From NCBI GenBank assembly GCA_002339085.1, contig DDDX01000033.1, positions 70,519 to 76,480 on the forward strand: a stretch of 5,962 nucleotides of DNA, read 5' to 3'. Origin of the DNA: Cellvibrionales bacterium UBA1969. Lineage in GTDB: Bacteria; Pseudomonadota; Gammaproteobacteria; Pseudomonadales; UBA7434. The translations under genes and the position numbers were made by a program. The notes beneath the pieces are model-generated. The model saw nothing but the letters and a program-made list of their open reading frames with translations, did no database searches and was not told the origin of the DNA. Positions 5,669-5,962 of the stretch are shown in pieces; the first letter of the stretch is position 1, and each line of letters opens with the position of its first letter.

Positions 5669-5962
5669 ATGACTAATCATCCTCTACGCGTAGCAGTCAT
5701 CGGTGCTGGGCCGGCAGGTATCGCCGCTGGCCATGAATTGCTTCAGCAGGGGTTTGATAATATCACCTTGTTTGAAAAATCAGATGCGGTGGGCGGTACA
5801 TGGCATCTGCACACCTATCCTGGTCTGGCTTGTGATCTTTGGGCGCATTCTTATACCTTTGCTTCGCGCCCTAACCCTGATTGGAGCGCAAGTTTTGTCG
5901 AGCAGCCTGAAATAGAGCAATATCTACAGCAAAGTTGCACGGCATTTGGCCTTGATCAATAC
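5669..5962 (+). CDS. N-terminal part of a flavin-binding monooxygenase (Baeyer-Villiger/FMO type), cut by the window end
   Basis: Ninety-eight codons are present before the sequence stops. The N-terminus is an FAD-binding Rossmann fold: beta strand RVAVI, then Gly12-Ala-Gly14-Pro-Ala-Gly17, and Glu36 at the end of the second strand (TLFEK), expected to bind the ribose of FAD. It is followed by GGTW at 42-45 and YPGLACD at 50-56, the signature order of class B flavin monooxygenases, in which GGTW-x4-YPG-xxCD is typical of type I Baeyer-Villiger enzymes and related FMOs. These use NADPH and O2 to turn ketones into esters or lactones, or to oxygenate N or S atoms. The diagnostic BVMO fingerprint (FxGxxxHxxxW) and the NADPH-binding fold would lie beyond the window, so the subclass is open. 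Start ATG 5669 is 2 nt after the quinoprotein stop, with GAGGAG at 5652-5657 (11-nt spacing), indicating tight co-transcription and probable translational coupling. Confidence 0.88.
   Translation, partial: MTNHPLRVAVIGAGPAGIAAGHELLQQGFDNITLFEKSDAVGGTWHLHTYPGLACDLWAHSYTFASRPNPDWSASFVEQPEIEQYLQQSCTAFGLDQY

Noticed and set aside
5407..5676. An 89-codon open frame inside the quinoprotein gene
   Set aside because: It lies wholly in another frame of a strongly supported propeller gene, has no recognisable domain and no ribosome binding site; it is a shadow.
5703..5915. A 70-codon open frame inside the flavin monooxygenase gene
   Set aside because: The alternative frame starting at 5669 has a clear GxGxxG FAD fold and GGTW motif; this one has no family features.

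Overview
The window looks like chromosome of a free-living, moderately AT-leaning Gram-negative bacterium, most likely a gammaproteobacterium. The grounds are an E. coli-type LexA operator in front of a canonical umuDC pair, proteobacterial-style acyltransferase and thioesterase genes, and an exported PQQ-type quinoprotein. A marine, hydrocarbon- or terpenoid-degrading gammaproteobacterium would fit the gene content, but that placement is inference. All genes read on the + strand. No RNA genes, insertion sequences, CRISPR arrays or attachment sites were recognised.

Layout. (1) 2-190: the C-terminal tail of a membrane protein, probably an acyltransferase-3 family O-acyltransferase. (2) 213-650: a small hotdog-fold PaaI-like thioesterase. 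(3) 680-699: a near-perfect LexA box, followed by umuD (752-1186) and umuC (1170-2420), which overlap by 17 nt. They encode an error-prone DNA polymerase V whose key residues look intact. (4) 2421-2637: a 217-bp gap with a plausible sigma70 promoter (TTGGGA, 16 bp, TATAAT) and a small dyad. (5) 2650-3894: a soluble bacterial cytochrome P450. (6) 3975-5666: an exported eight-bladed PQQ beta-propeller protein of the polyvinyl-alcohol-dehydrogenase type, lacking the cytochrome c domain. (7) 5669-5962: the N-terminus of an FAD/NAD(P)-dependent flavin monooxygenase of the Baeyer-Villiger/FMO type, cut by the window edge.

How the genes work together. umuD and umuC form a self-contained SOS mutagenesis operon. 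The last three genes look like an oxidative catabolic cluster: the P450 could hydroxylate an unactivated carbon, the quinoprotein could oxidise the resulting alcohol to a carbonyl, and the flavin monooxygenase could insert oxygen beside the carbonyl to give an ester or lactone. This P450, alcohol dehydrogenase, Baeyer-Villiger logic is known from camphor-type pathways. Here the alcohol dehydrogenase slot would be filled by a periplasmic quinoprotein, which is unusual and raises a question of compartments. The substrate cannot be told from sequence alone.

Several starts are best moved from the longest reading frame: the thioesterase to 213 and the P450 to 2650, both supported by well-placed Shine-Dalgarno sequences. 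The quinoprotein appears to begin at a GTG.
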